Of a stretch of DNA of 64,000 bases, positions 35,300 through 43,756 are shown in pieces. A program made the translations under genes and the position numbers. Numbering within the stretch: position 1 is the first letter of the stretch; each line of letters opens with the position of its first letter. Below the pieces are notes generated by a model, which did not search any database, was not told the DNA's origin, and saw only the letters and a list, made by a program, of their open reading frames with translations. The DNA is from an uncultured Bacteroidales bacterium (GTDB lineage: Bacteria > Bacteroidota > Bacteroidia > Bacteroidales > Bacteroidaceae), in assembly GCA_945787885.1 (NCBI GenBank), contig CALZJF010000004.1:36410-100409 (forward strand), given 5' to 3'.

Positions 35300-36595
35300 T
35301 TATTTCACGATGATAAGGAAATATTTCTTCTTGCCCTGCTGTGCCAAGATGTATTTGCCATCGAGCAAATCGGCCTCGGTGATTTCGCGGTCGAAGGCGG
35401 CGAGCTTCTCCTTGTTGATGCTGACGCCTCCGCCCTGCGTGAGCTTGCGCATTTCGCCCTTCGAGGCGAAACACTGCGTATGCTCTGCCAGCAAATCTAC
35501 TGCCTTCTGGCCGATGGCCTGCTCACGGCTCACCTCGAAGTGGGGCACTCCGGCGAAGACATCGAGGAGCGTCTGCTCGTCGAGTCGCAGCAGGCTCTCC
35601 TTCGTAGCCTTTCCGAAGAGGATGTTGGTGGCCTCAAGTGCCATCTCGTAGTCAGCGCGGCCATGCACGAGGGTCGTCACCTCCTCGCCCAGGCGTTTTT
35701 GCAGCACGCGGCGTCCGGGGTCTTCGCGGTGCTCGGCTATGAGGGCGTCGATGGTCTCATGGTCCAGGCTGGTGAAAATCTTGATGTAGCGCTCAGCCTC
35801 CTCGTCGCCCACGTTGAGCCAGAACTGATAGAACTGGTAGGGACTCGTGCGCTGACGGTCGAGCCATACGTTGCCCTGCTCCGTCTTGCCGAACTTCTTG
35901 CCGTCCGCCTTCGTTATGAGGGGGCACGTCAGTGCGTAGGCCTCATTCTCCGAGCCGAGTTTGCGGCGAATGAGCTCAGTGCCGGTGGTGATGTTGCCCC
36001 ACTGGTCGCTGCCGCCCATCTGCAGCTTGCAGTTCTTCGTCTGATAGAGGTGCAGGAAGTCGTAGCCCTGCAGGAGCTGATAGGTAAATTCGGTGAACGA
36101 CATGCCGTCGCTGCATTCGCCATTGAGGCGGCGCTTCACGGAGTCCTTCGCCATCATATAGTTCACGGTGATGCACTTGCCTATCTCACGCGCGAAGTCG
36201 AGGAAGGAATAGTCCTTCATCCAGTCGTAGTTGTTCACGAGTTCTGCCGCATTCGGAGCGTCGCTTTCAAAGTCGAGGAATCGGCTGAGCTGTTCCTTTA
36301 TGCAAGCCACGTTGTGGCGCAGCGTCTCCTCGTTGAGCAGATTGCGCTCCTGGCTCTTTCCGGAGGGGTCGCCAATCATTCCCGTTGCGCCTCCCACGAG
36401 TGCGAGGGGCTTATGGCCTGCCTGCTGCAGATGCCGCAGCATCATCACTCCGCAGAGATGTCCGATGTGGAGCGAGTCGGCAGTAGGGTCGATGCCGACG
36501 TATGCCGTCACCATGCCCTTTTCAAAAAGCTCTTCCGTGCCCGGCATCATCTGATGGAGCATGCCGCGCCATTTCAGTTCTTCTACAAAATTCAT
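35300..36595 (-). CDS. tyrS: Tyrosyl-tRNA synthetase
   Basis: TyrRS charges tRNA-Tyr in the cytoplasm. The 431-residue length is standard. The class I motif HIGH is at 43-46 ([15 protein letters not shown]) and the KMSKS-equivalent is KFGKTEQ at about 233-239. [12 protein letters not shown] is the tyrosine-binding region, and an S4 RNA-binding domain forms the C-terminus ([10 protein letters not shown]). It is transcribed divergently from lemA. In many Bacteroidales tyrS follows tatD; here tatD is 23 kb away. Confidence 0.97.
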   Translation of the reverse strand: MNFVEELKWRGMLHQMMPGTEELFEKGMVTAYVGIDPTADSLHIGHLCGVMMLRHLQQAGHKPLALVGGATGMIGDPSGKSQERNLLNEETLRHNVACIKEQLSRFLDFESDAPNAAELVNNYDWMKDYSFLDFAREIGKCITVNYMMAKDSVKRRLNGECSDGMSFTEFTYQLLQGYDFLHLYQTKNCKLQMGGSDQWGNITTGTELIRRKLGSENEAYALTCPLITKADGKKFGKTEQGNVWLDRQRTSPYQFYQFWLNVGDEEAERYIKIFTSLDHETIDALIAEHREDPGRRVLQKRLGEEVTTLVHGRADYEMALEATNILFGKATKESLLRLDEQTLLDVFAGVPHFEVSREQAIGQKAVDLLAEHTQCFASKGEMRKLTQGGGVSINKEKLAAFDREITEADLLDGKYILAQQGKKKYFLIIVK

Positions 36596-36713
36596 GTTCT
36601 CTTGTTGCTATGCTTGTTGATTTGTTTTTTTCGTGTGTGGCCACGCGCCTGCATATCATCAAAAAATGATGTTGGAAGGCGAAAATGTGCAAAAATGTCT
36701 TTCGATGGTTTGG

Positions 36714-36721
36714 CAAAATTA
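36714..36721 (-). promoter_or_regulatory. -7 box of tyrS
   Basis: On the minus strand this reads TAATTTTG, fitting TAnnTTTG, about 120 bases before the start codon. No clear -33 element is seen. Confidence 0.4.
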
Positions 36722-36764
36722 CGCATTTTTCCCTATATGCGAAGCCTTAACCGCCATTTTTGCG

Positions 36765-36772
36765 TACTTTTG
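36765..36772 (+). promoter_or_regulatory. -7 box of the lemA operon
   Basis: TACTTTTG fits TAnnTTTG and lies 112 bases before the lemA start. It is divergent from the tyrS box 43 bases away. Confidence 0.45.
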
Positions 36773-36884
36773 CCCTATCATCCTGCTGCGAATGCTCCAT
36801 CTGCGCTCCGATTGCTGCCCTCGGAGCTGCCCTGCGGGCCAGCATCCGCCGCCTTGTTTTTTTACATCTTTATCTCCTACCATT

Positions 36885-37451
36885 ATGCAAATCTCTGTCT
36901 TAATCCTTGTTGTCATCGTCCTTGTCGTGCTGATATGGCTCATCGCTTCCTACAACACGCTCGTGCGTCTGCGCGTCTCGCGCGAAAACGCCTTTGCTAA
37001 CATCGACATTCAGCTCAAGCAGCGCTACGACCTCATACCGCAACTCGTGGCTACCGTCAAAGGCTATGCCACTCACGAGAAGACGCTGCTTGAAGCAGTC
37101 ACGAAAGCCCGCACGGCGGCCATGAGCGCCACGACGACGAACGATAAAATCACTGCCGACAATCAGCTCTCCTCTGCGCTGGCAGGACTGCGCGTCAGCC
37201 TTGAGGCTTATCCTGACCTCAAGGCCAACCAGAACTTCCTGCAGCTGCAAGAAGAAATTGCCGACATCGAGAACAAGCTGGCTGCGGCGCGGCGGTTCTT
37301 CAACTCCACCACGCGCGAACTGAACGTGACGGTGCAGAGCTTCCCCTCGAACCTCATCGCCGGAATGTTCGGTTTCCACGCCGAACCCATGTTTGAAATC
37401 AGCGAGAGCGAGCGTGCCAGCCATGAGAAGGCACCTGAAATTAAGTTCTAA
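36885..37451 (+). CDS. lemA: LemA family protein
   Basis: The 188-residue protein starts at MQISVLILVVIVLVVLIWLI, a single membrane helix; the frame is open 84 codons upstream without support. The family signature YNTLVRLRVSRENAFANIDIQLKQR is followed by LIPQLVATVKGYATHEK, and ARRFFNSTTRELN with FPSNLIAGMFGF ends the domain. LemA proteins are membrane-anchored helical bundles often encoded beside M48 or TPM-domain proteins; the role is not known. The M48 protease gene starts 15 bases downstream. Confidence 0.94.
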   Translation: MQISVLILVVIVLVVLIWLIASYNTLVRLRVSRENAFANIDIQLKQRYDLIPQLVATVKGYATHEKTLLEAVTKARTAAMSATTTNDKITADNQLSSALAGLRVSLEAYPDLKANQNFLQLQEEIADIENKLAAARRFFNSTTRELNVTVQSFPSNLIAGMFGFHAEPMFEISESERASHEKAPEIKF

Positions 37452-37466
37452 CAGCATTGAATCTTC

Positions 37467-38453
37467 ATGGAATACGTCGGACTTCACGCGCAGCAGACGC
37501 GCAACAATCTCCGCTCCACCCTCCTCCTCTGCTGCTTTCCGCTCATCATCCTCGCGCTGGTCTGGGCGTTCTTCCTCATCATCTATGGCATGGGGCAAGA
37601 CCCCTATGGCAGCATCGACCCTGCCTACATCGCCACGGCGCAGACCATCGAGGTGCTGCCGTGGGTGGTGGGCATCGTGGGCGTATGGTTTCTCATAGCC
37701 TATTTCTCCAACACTGCCATGGTGCGTGCCGCCACGGGTGCCCGTCCGCTCGAACGTCGCGAGAATCCGCGCGTCTATAACATCGTTGAGAATCTCTGCA
37801 TCGCGGGCGGAATGCCCATGCCGAAGGTGAACGTCATCGACACGCCTGAGCTCAACGCCTTCGCTTCGGGCATCGACGAGAAGAGCTACACCGTCACCGT
37901 CACCACGGGCATCTGCAATCGCCTCGACGATGCGGAACTGACGGGCGTCATCGCCCACGAACTGACCCACATCCGCAACCGCGACACACGGCTCCTCATC
38001 ATCAGCATTGTCTTCGTGGGCATCATGTCGGCACTCATGAGCATCGCCCTGCGCACCGTCTGGAACATGATGGTGTTCGGCACGGGCAGCCGCGACCGCG
38101 ACCGCGACAACGGCAATGGCGTTGCCACCATCGTCGTCTTCATCGTCGGTGCCATCCTGGCTGCCGTGGGCTATTTCTTCACTCTCCTCACGCGCTTCGC
38201 CATCTCCCGCAAGCGCGAATATATGGCAGACGCCGGGGGCGCAGAGCTTTGCGGCAACCCCTTGGCATTGGCGTCGGCACTCCGAAAGATTAGTTCTGAC
38301 CCCATGCCTGCCCCCGATGGGCGCGAAGACGTGGCGCAACTCTTCATCGTCCATGCCGCGCTCGACGGCGGTGGCTTCGGCAACTTCCTCAACGAGATGT
38401 TCTCCACCCACCCCTCCATCGAGAGCCGCATCAAATATCTCGAACAATTCTAA
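37467..38453 (+). CDS. htpX: M48 family membrane metalloprotease (HtpX-like)
   Basis: The 328-residue protein has two N-terminal membrane helices (about 20-42 and 65-85) and two more at about 175-230, the HtpX layout. The zinc motif HELTH is near residue 163 and the third ligand is in EYMADAGG near residue 250. A Gly/Asp/Arg-rich loop (SRDRDRDNGNG) lies between the helices. HtpX-type proteases degrade misfolded inner-membrane proteins. It forms an operon with lemA, a widespread pairing, and ends at a strong terminator. Confidence 0.92.
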   Translation: MEYVGLHAQQTRNNLRSTLLLCCFPLIILALVWAFFLIIYGMGQDPYGSIDPAYIATAQTIEVLPWVVGIVGVWFLIAYFSNTAMVRAATGARPLERRENPRVYNIVENLCIAGGMPMPKVNVIDTPELNAFASGIDEKSYTVTVTTGICNRLDDAELTGVIAHELTHIRNRDTRLLIISIVFVGIMSALMSIALRTVWNMMVFGTGSRDRDRDNGNGVATIVVFIVGAILAAVGYFFTLLTRFAISRKREYMADAGGAELCGNPLALASALRKISSDPMPAPDGREDVAQLFIVHAALDGGGFGNFLNEMFSTHPSIESRIKYLEQF

Positions 38454-38478
38454 GTTCCTGCCTGTCAGGCATTCCCCC

Positions 38479-38513
38479 AGCCCTGCATCGCCAAGCGTGA
38501 TGCAGGGCTTTTT
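38479..38513 (+). terminator. Terminator of the lemA-htpX operon
   Basis: AGCCCTGCATC (38479-38489) pairs with GATGCAGGGCT (38499-38509) and is followed by TTTTT. It lies 25 bases after the protease stop codon. Confidence 0.93.
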
Positions 38514-38545
38514 CGTGCGCCTGCTCCAAGGGAAGGGATTGCCTG

Positions 38546-38641
38546 CCAGCAGCCGCACGCGCATTTGCCTCGTGCGCCCCCATCGGATTGCAAGGTTTTC
38601 CTTTTCCCCATCAGCAGCCGCACGCACGTTTGCCTCGTGCG
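38546..38641. repeat. Two copies of a 31-bp sequence
   Basis: CAGCAGCCGCACGC followed by a TTTGCCTCGTGCG end occurs at about 38546-38576 and again at about 38611-38641. Each copy has a CGCACG/CGTGCG inverted repeat. The function is unknown. The gap 38514-39424 has no supported gene. Confidence 0.55.
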
Positions 38642-38867
38642 GCTTTGCAACCTGCCCACGCATTCACACTCTTTAACACCAAAAAGCAGAAAAACCGTGC
38701 AGGATTTGCACGGCAAAACTGGGAGAATCAAAGCCTCCTCCCACTGTTTTTACAGAGAAAAACGGCAGTTTCAGTGATTTCCACACTTCCCCTCCCCCAC
38801 TTTTGGCTTCAAAAAAGCCATTATTGCCCCATTTTCCGCAATTTTCGGCATCAAATTTCGTCGCCAA

Positions 38868-38935
38868 GTGATCACTTCGAGGGGTGAATGTAATCATTTG
38901 AGGGGTCAGAAATGGTCAGTTTTGCCCCCATTCCT
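38868..38935. repeat. Family D direct repeats
   Basis: TCACTTCGAGGGGTGAATGT and ATCATTTGAGGGGTCAGAAA follow each other. The pattern recurs at 50288-50335 and, inverted, at 13786-13856. They may be remnants of IS21-like termini. Confidence 0.4.
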
Positions 38936-38981
38936 CCCTACTTTTGACCCAAACGTACATCATACACCCTAACTTTCATTA

Positions 38982-39268
38982 CGTGTTCCCATTCGTGCCA
39001 TTCGTGTAATCCGTGTTCAACATATATCATGCGGAAAAATTTGATGGAACACGAATTGCACGAATCGCCCGAATTTATCGGAATCGCCATTCATCCACAT
39101 CCGTGTTATTCGTGTAATCCGTGTTCAACATATATCATGCGTATAACTTTGACGGAACACGAATTGCACGAATCCCACGAATTTATCGGAATCGCCATTC
39201 AAAAACATTCGTGCCATTCGTGTAATCCGTGTTCAACGTATATGAATCAAATTTGCGTGGCTACGCAA
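38982..39268. repeat. Tandem array C2: about 2.5 units of 108 bp, inverted relative to C1
   Basis: CCGTGTTCAAC recurs at about 39011, 39120 and 39228. Units contain GGAACACGAATTGCACGAAT and CGGAATCGCCATTC as in array C1 but on the opposite strand. The right border (CAAATTTGCGTGGCTACGCA) is the reverse complement of the C1 left border. Confidence 0.85.
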
Positions 39269-39424
39269 TAAGGGCGCGATGCCAATCACAATGCCTACCT
39301 CGGTCTGACAATGGCGAGCCTCTATATGGGCGCATTGCCCAAAATGTTTGTTTGAACGCCCTGCCTTTCATGGCGCAATCATGCGGTCTGCACTGGACTG
39401 GCAATCACTACTGCTCGCAGACGG

Positions 39425-40426
39425 CTAATGGCGAGCCTGCTTGCTGCGCGCGAACGAATGGAGGATGTTGCCTTCAGCATCTACGAAATACCAGACGAGA
39501 GAGGTCTTGTCGGCTTCGATGACGGAGAATCCGGGTTTTCCGCTCGTGAAGACGCTGCCCTTGATGGGACTGACCTTCGGACGCGAGAGGGATGCAGCAG
39601 AATTGACCACATAGTCGGCCCCCGTGCCGTCTTTCGGGGAAATATGCTGGAAGTTGTGGATATGTCCGCAGGCATAGACATCCACATTGCCATGCTTGCG
39701 AAACAAGGGCAATAGGCGGTGCTGCATGTCTTCACGTTCAGAAGTGTCTTTGCCCGTATCGGCATAGACGGGATGATGCCCGACGACGATGACCCAATCC
39801 TCCTTCGCCTCGCTGAGCGTGCGGTCTAACCACTGCAACTGAGCCTCAGCATCCTGCTTGCAGGCATCGGGATAGACGGCAGTGTCAAGGCGATATTTCG
39901 TGATGAGGGGCGTGGTGTCGAGGAAGACTACGCGCACACTCGTCGCCTCATCCGTATAGCTACGGGTGTAATAGCGTGCGGGCATCGTCCATCGCCGGCT
40001 GACGTGGGCATAGTCGAGCACAGCCTGCGTGTTGCCGCGATATTCATGATTGCCGAGGATGGGGCTCCACTCAGTCATCAGTTCGGGGTGGTCGTAGATG
40101 AGTTCGTAGTTCGTCAGCCATAGCGGGTCGGACGTAGATTGCACGCCGCTGAAATGATGGACATCACCCGCAGCGATGATGGTCTCAGGGCCGAGAACAT
40201 CTGCCATATCGCCCATCAGCCGGGCTATGTCGCGCTGCCCATAATAGCCATTGCGCCCCATGTCGTTCGCCATGAAGAGGCAGACATCGCGCTTCATCGT
40301 CTCCCAGCGCGAGGCTTCCTGAGCTGCGCTGCGCAGGGAGAGGCTGAGGGAAAGGCCAAGGAGAAGCAGGAGGTGGAACATACGTAGGCTTGCCAGCCTC
40401 CGCTTTCTGAATATAGAACGTTGCAT
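39425..40426 (-). CDS. Purple-acid-phosphatase-like metallophosphoesterase
   Basis: The 333-residue protein has a long signal peptide (MFHLLLLLGLSLSLSLRSAA from residue 16). Metallophosphoesterase motifs follow the order of tartrate-resistant acid phosphatases: Asp55 in NDMGRNGYYGQ, GDVH (87-90), GNHE (125-128), GHHPVY (216-221) and GHIHNFQH (254-261). The first motif reads ND rather than GD, but the metal Asp is present. It would hydrolyse phosphoesters in the periplasm or outside the cell. It follows the TonB receptor on the same strand, separated by a family A element, so a joint role in phosphate scavenging is possible but inferred. Confidence 0.88.
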   Translation of the reverse strand: MQRSIFRKRRLASLRMFHLLLLLGLSLSLSLRSAAQEASRWETMKRDVCLFMANDMGRNGYYGQRDIARLMGDMADVLGPETIIAAGDVHHFSGVQSTSDPLWLTNYELIYDHPELMTEWSPILGNHEYRGNTQAVLDYAHVSRRWTMPARYYTRSYTDEATSVRVVFLDTTPLITKYRLDTAVYPDACKQDAEAQLQWLDRTLSEAKEDWVIVVGHHPVYADTGKDTSEREDMQHRLLPLFRKHGNVDVYACGHIHNFQHISPKDGTGADYVVNSAASLSRPKVSPIKGSVFTSGKPGFSVIEADKTSLVWYFVDAEGNILHSFARSKQARH

Positions 40427-40450
40427 AATTTTATCTTTTCAAATATGTTA

Positions 40451-40646
40451 TAAGTAGGTAATAAAAATTATTTTATAGTAAGTATATAGTAGGAATGATG
40501 ATGGTTTGTATGTTTGAACGCTCTCTTTGGCGCATCTTTTAGCCTTGAAAACAGTCACATAGCAGGCTATGCTCCTTTATTTCAAGACTAAAACCTGCAT
40601 CCAAATAGCGCATTCAAACATAAAACTAATTTTCATTACCTACTTA
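40451..40646. repeat. Family A palindromic element, copy A4 (196 bp)
   Basis: It is nearly identical to copy A1 and in the same orientation. The cap reads CATAGC-AG-GCTATG, changing only the loop. It lies between the TonB receptor gene and the phosphatase gene. Confidence 0.9.
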
Positions 40647-40688
40647 CTGCAAAACGGAAGTGTTATTTCGTGTCGGGACACGGGGCAA

Positions 40689-43514
40689 TCAGAGCGAAAC
40701 CTTTACGCCAGCATTCAGCCGCACACCGTAGTATTCAGCCTGCATGGTGCGGTCGGGGGTTCCCTGATAGTAGCGCAGGGGCTGATTGAGGAGATTGGTG
40801 GCTTCGCCGAAGACAGTCACGCGGGCACGCTTGCCGAAGGTGTAAGAGGCATTGAGGTCCAGATAGTGGACGCAGTCGTAATAGCGGTCGAGCTCGCGCG
40901 CACCCGTGTTCATCTCATCGACAAAGCTGGAGGCATAGTTGTAGGAGAGGCGTGCCTGCCAACCCTTCTTCTCAAAGAAGAGCGATGCGTTGGCCGTATG
41001 CTCGGGGCTTCCCGCCATCTTCACATTGTCCGTGTCGAGGATGCCCAGATGAGGATTGTAGTTGTGCGTCCAGCTGTGGGTGTAAGTATAGTTGGCATAG
41101 AGCCCCAGACACTTCAGCGCAGGAGCGATGAATCCGAAGTCGCGCTGGAAGGCAGTCTCTACGCCCAGCACTCGGGCATCGTAGGCGTTGAGGTTCTGCA
41201 TGACGGTGAAGAGGTCGTCATTGCCAGCCAGACCGATTTCGCTGCCCTTGTAGTAGCCGATGGTCTCCACATTGACATTCTTGATGTCTTTGAAGAAGAC
41301 GCCCGCGCTGACGAGACCGATGCTCTTGAAATAATACTCTGCGGAGAGGTCCATGTTCCAGGCCGTCGTGGGCTTGATGCCGGGATTGCCGATGGTGGCT
41401 TCCTGATCGCTGAGCTTAAAGATTTTGTTGGCTATCATGGCAGAATATTTCGGGCGTGAAAGCGTACGCGTGACGGAGAAGCGCAGATGGCCGTCGTCTG
41501 AGAGTTTGTATTTCAGGAGAAGGCTGGGGAGCAGGTCGGTATAGCTGTGCGTGAAAGTCCCCGTGGGCTGCAGTGCTTCCGCCACTTCATCGTCCGTCTC
41601 CTCGCTGACGTATTGCAGGCCGTGAGTGGAAAGATGGGTGTTCTCCACACGCAGACCGATGGTGGCATCAACGCGACGTCCGAGTTGCTGATCGAAGCGC
41701 AGGAATCCGGAAGTGATGCGCTCCGTGGCATGATAATTTCCCGCCTCTTCCTCCAGCACCTCCTCGCCCTCATGCTTCGAGAAGTCGATGCGGCTCAGAT
41801 AGTCCTTGCTGATGAACTGCTGCCCGATAGGGTATTGGCTGCCGGCATAGAAGCCCGGGCGCACCTGCGAGACGAGGTTGTCACGCCAATCGCTGACGAC
41901 ATCGGCATCGTAACTGTAGAAACTCGTCACGCGATCTTTCGTCTTGTTCGTCAGTTTTGCACCGAACTTCAGCGTGGAGGCAAAGTCGCCCTCTGCCAGT
42001 GGGAGCTCAAAGTTCAGGCGAGCCTTCCATTCGTCCTCATCGATTGCCTGATTGCTATTCGTCAGCTCATCCACTTTCCATCCCTTATCGTCGAAGTCAG
42101 GGATGGGGAGCGAAGAATAAGGATGCCGCTCGCCCGCATCCTCAAACGATGCTGCCCAGTCCGTCCCCTTGAGTTTCAGGGCGGCATAGCGTTCGTTCGG
42201 ACGGTCTTCAGAGGCGTGGGAGAAGCTCACGGCCCAGTCGGCAGCGAGGCGTCCGAACTGATGCTCGCCGTCAAGGGTGAAGTCCATCGTCTGCTGGAGT
42301 TCGAGGCGTGCGCCATGATTGTCGGCACTGCCCGCCTTAGTCTGTATCACCACGTTCTGTTTGCTCGGCGCTTCGGAGAGCTTTTTGTAGCTGATGCGAT
42401 AACGGTTTTCCCAGTCGTTGCGGCGATTGTAGATACCTTTGAAAGAGATTTTGTGGAGCGCATTGAACTTATAGTCGAGCGAGAGGGAGTAGCTCTGGCG
42501 TTCGCGTGTCACGTAATACTGTCTGACCTGACCTTCCTTGAGCACCACCTTGCCGTCGTCGTCGAGCGTATATTCAAACTCCACGTTGTCTGAACCGCCG
42601 GGTGCGCGCTGATAGGAAGCCGCCGCCATGATGCCGAGATGCTCATCGAAGAAACGCTGCCCCCACGTTCCGCCCAAGTTGAACTGCGGCTTTCCGCTGA
42701 CGAAGGTGCCGCCGAGGCCTGCCGTAAAGTTGAGGACGCGGCGCGACGGCGTCTCCTTCGTCACGAGATTGATGTGTCCGCCGATGGCATCGCCGTCCAT
42801 ATCTGCCGTGACAACCTTGCTCACCTCGATGGTCTGCACCATATCGGCGGGGATGAGGTCGAGCTGCACGTTGCGGGTGTCGCCTTCGGCAGAGGGGAGG
42901 CGGTTGCCGTTGACGCAGACGCTGGTCAGGTCGGCCGAGGTGCCGCGGATCTGTCCGAAGCGTGCCTCGCCCTGATCGTACTGCACATTGATGCCGCTGA
43001 TGCGCTTGAGGGCATCGCCGATATTGGAGTCGGGAAATTTTCCCACTTGGTCTGCACTCACCACATTCATCACGCCCATGCTCTGCTTCTGCATCTGCAG
43101 GGCTTTGCGCTGACCATGGAACGGGCTCACCACTGCCACTTCCGCAAGCGACGTCACATCGGCGAGGACAAACTCCGTGCTTTCGCTCGTTTTGGTGTCA
43201 ATCTCGATGGTCTTCGTCACGGGAGTATAGCCCACGTACGACACGGTGAGCTCATAACTACGGCCGGGCTTGAGCCCGGAGATTTTGAAATAGCCGCTTT
43301 CGTCAGTCGTCACACTGTTTTTCACGCCTTTCACCGATATGCTGGCTCCGGGCAACATATTGTGTTCAGCATCGCTGACGTGGCCAGTGATGATGCCGGC
43401 TTCCGGAGCAGACTTCTCAGGGACATCGTTGATAGGGGCAGCATTTGCAGCGCCACCTTGCAGTGCCATCGCCAGCATGGCGGAACAGGCGTAGAGTTTC
43501 TTCTTTCTTGACAT
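40689..43514 (-). CDS. TonB-dependent receptor (TIGR01782-like) with N-terminal carboxypeptidase-regulatory domain
   Basis: The start is MSRKKKLYACSAMLAMALQG, a signal peptide; the open frame reaches 79 codons further but overlaps the promoter. The 942-residue protein has a carboxypeptidase-regulatory-like domain (about 35-115: GHVSDAEHNMLPGASISVKG), a plug (about 140-260: GKFPDSNIGDALKRISGINV, IRGTSADLTSV, GDAIGGHINLVTKETP) and a 22-strand barrel ending YYGVRLNAGVKVSL. The plug signature matches the TonB-Xanth-Caul group (TIGR01782), receptors of varied substrates. No SusD partner is adjacent. A secreted phosphatase follows downstream, so a phosphorylated ligand is possible. Confidence 0.92.
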   Translation of the reverse strand: MSRKKKLYACSAMLAMALQGGAANAAPINDVPEKSAPEAGIITGHVSDAEHNMLPGASISVKGVKNSVTTDESGYFKISGLKPGRSYELTVSYVGYTPVTKTIEIDTKTSESTEFVLADVTSLAEVAVVSPFHGQRKALQMQKQSMGVMNVVSADQVGKFPDSNIGDALKRISGINVQYDQGEARFGQIRGTSADLTSVCVNGNRLPSAEGDTRNVQLDLIPADMVQTIEVSKVVTADMDGDAIGGHINLVTKETPSRRVLNFTAGLGGTFVSGKPQFNLGGTWGQRFFDEHLGIMAAASYQRAPGGSDNVEFEYTLDDDGKVVLKEGQVRQYYVTRERQSYSLSLDYKFNALHKISFKGIYNRRNDWENRYRISYKKLSEAPSKQNVVIQTKAGSADNHGARLELQQTMDFTLDGEHQFGRLAADWAVSFSHASEDRPNERYAALKLKGTDWAASFEDAGERHPYSSLPIPDFDDKGWKVDELTNSNQAIDEDEWKARLNFELPLAEGDFASTLKFGAKLTNKTKDRVTSFYSYDADVVSDWRDNLVSQVRPGFYAGSQYPIGQQFISKDYLSRIDFSKHEGEEVLEEEAGNYHATERITSGFLRFDQQLGRRVDATIGLRVENTHLSTHGLQYVSEETDDEVAEALQPTGTFTHSYTDLLPSLLLKYKLSDDGHLRFSVTRTLSRPKYSAMIANKIFKLSDQEATIGNPGIKPTTAWNMDLSAEYYFKSIGLVSAGVFFKDIKNVNVETIGYYKGSEIGLAGNDDLFTVMQNLNAYDARVLGVETAFQRDFGFIAPALKCLGLYANYTYTHSWTHNYNPHLGILDTDNVKMAGSPEHTANASLFFEKKGWQARLSYNYASSFVDEMNTGARELDRYYDCVHYLDLNASYTFGKRARVTVFGEATNLLNQPLRYYQGTPDRTMQAEYYGVRLNAGVKVSL

Positions 43515-43544
43515 AAATTTATCTTTTTGCATCAATTTTCGCTG

Positions 43545-43552
43545 CAAAAGTA
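43545..43552 (-). promoter_or_regulatory. -7 box of the TonB receptor gene
   Basis: On the minus strand this reads TACTTTTG, fitting TAnnTTTG, 31 bases before the start codon. A TTG at correct -33 spacing is not evident. Confidence 0.45.
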
Positions 43553-43726
43553 CGGCGACCATGTTACAAAACGTTTGCATTACTGATACATGCCCGTGAA
43601 AGCTGACAGACGAATTTCCCTTCGCGCGCGCGTATTGTATATAGGAGTGAGGGCGAAAACGGCGGGCGGAATGGGTTTTGAACGACAAAATCGCGAAAGC
43701 AACGGACACTTCTGCGCAAAAAATGC

Positions 43727-43734
43727 TAACTTTG
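43727..43734 (+). promoter_or_regulatory. -7 box of parC
   Basis: TAACTTTG is a perfect TAnnTTTG match, 23 bases before the parC start, giving a very short leader. No -33 TTG is seen. Confidence 0.5.
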
Positions 43735-43756
43735 CACGAGAAAATGCCCATTTACC

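Noticed and set aside
35048-37000. 650-residue plus-strand open frame
   Set aside because: It is antisense to tyrS, which has intact HIGH and KFGKT motifs; the plus frame has no domain.
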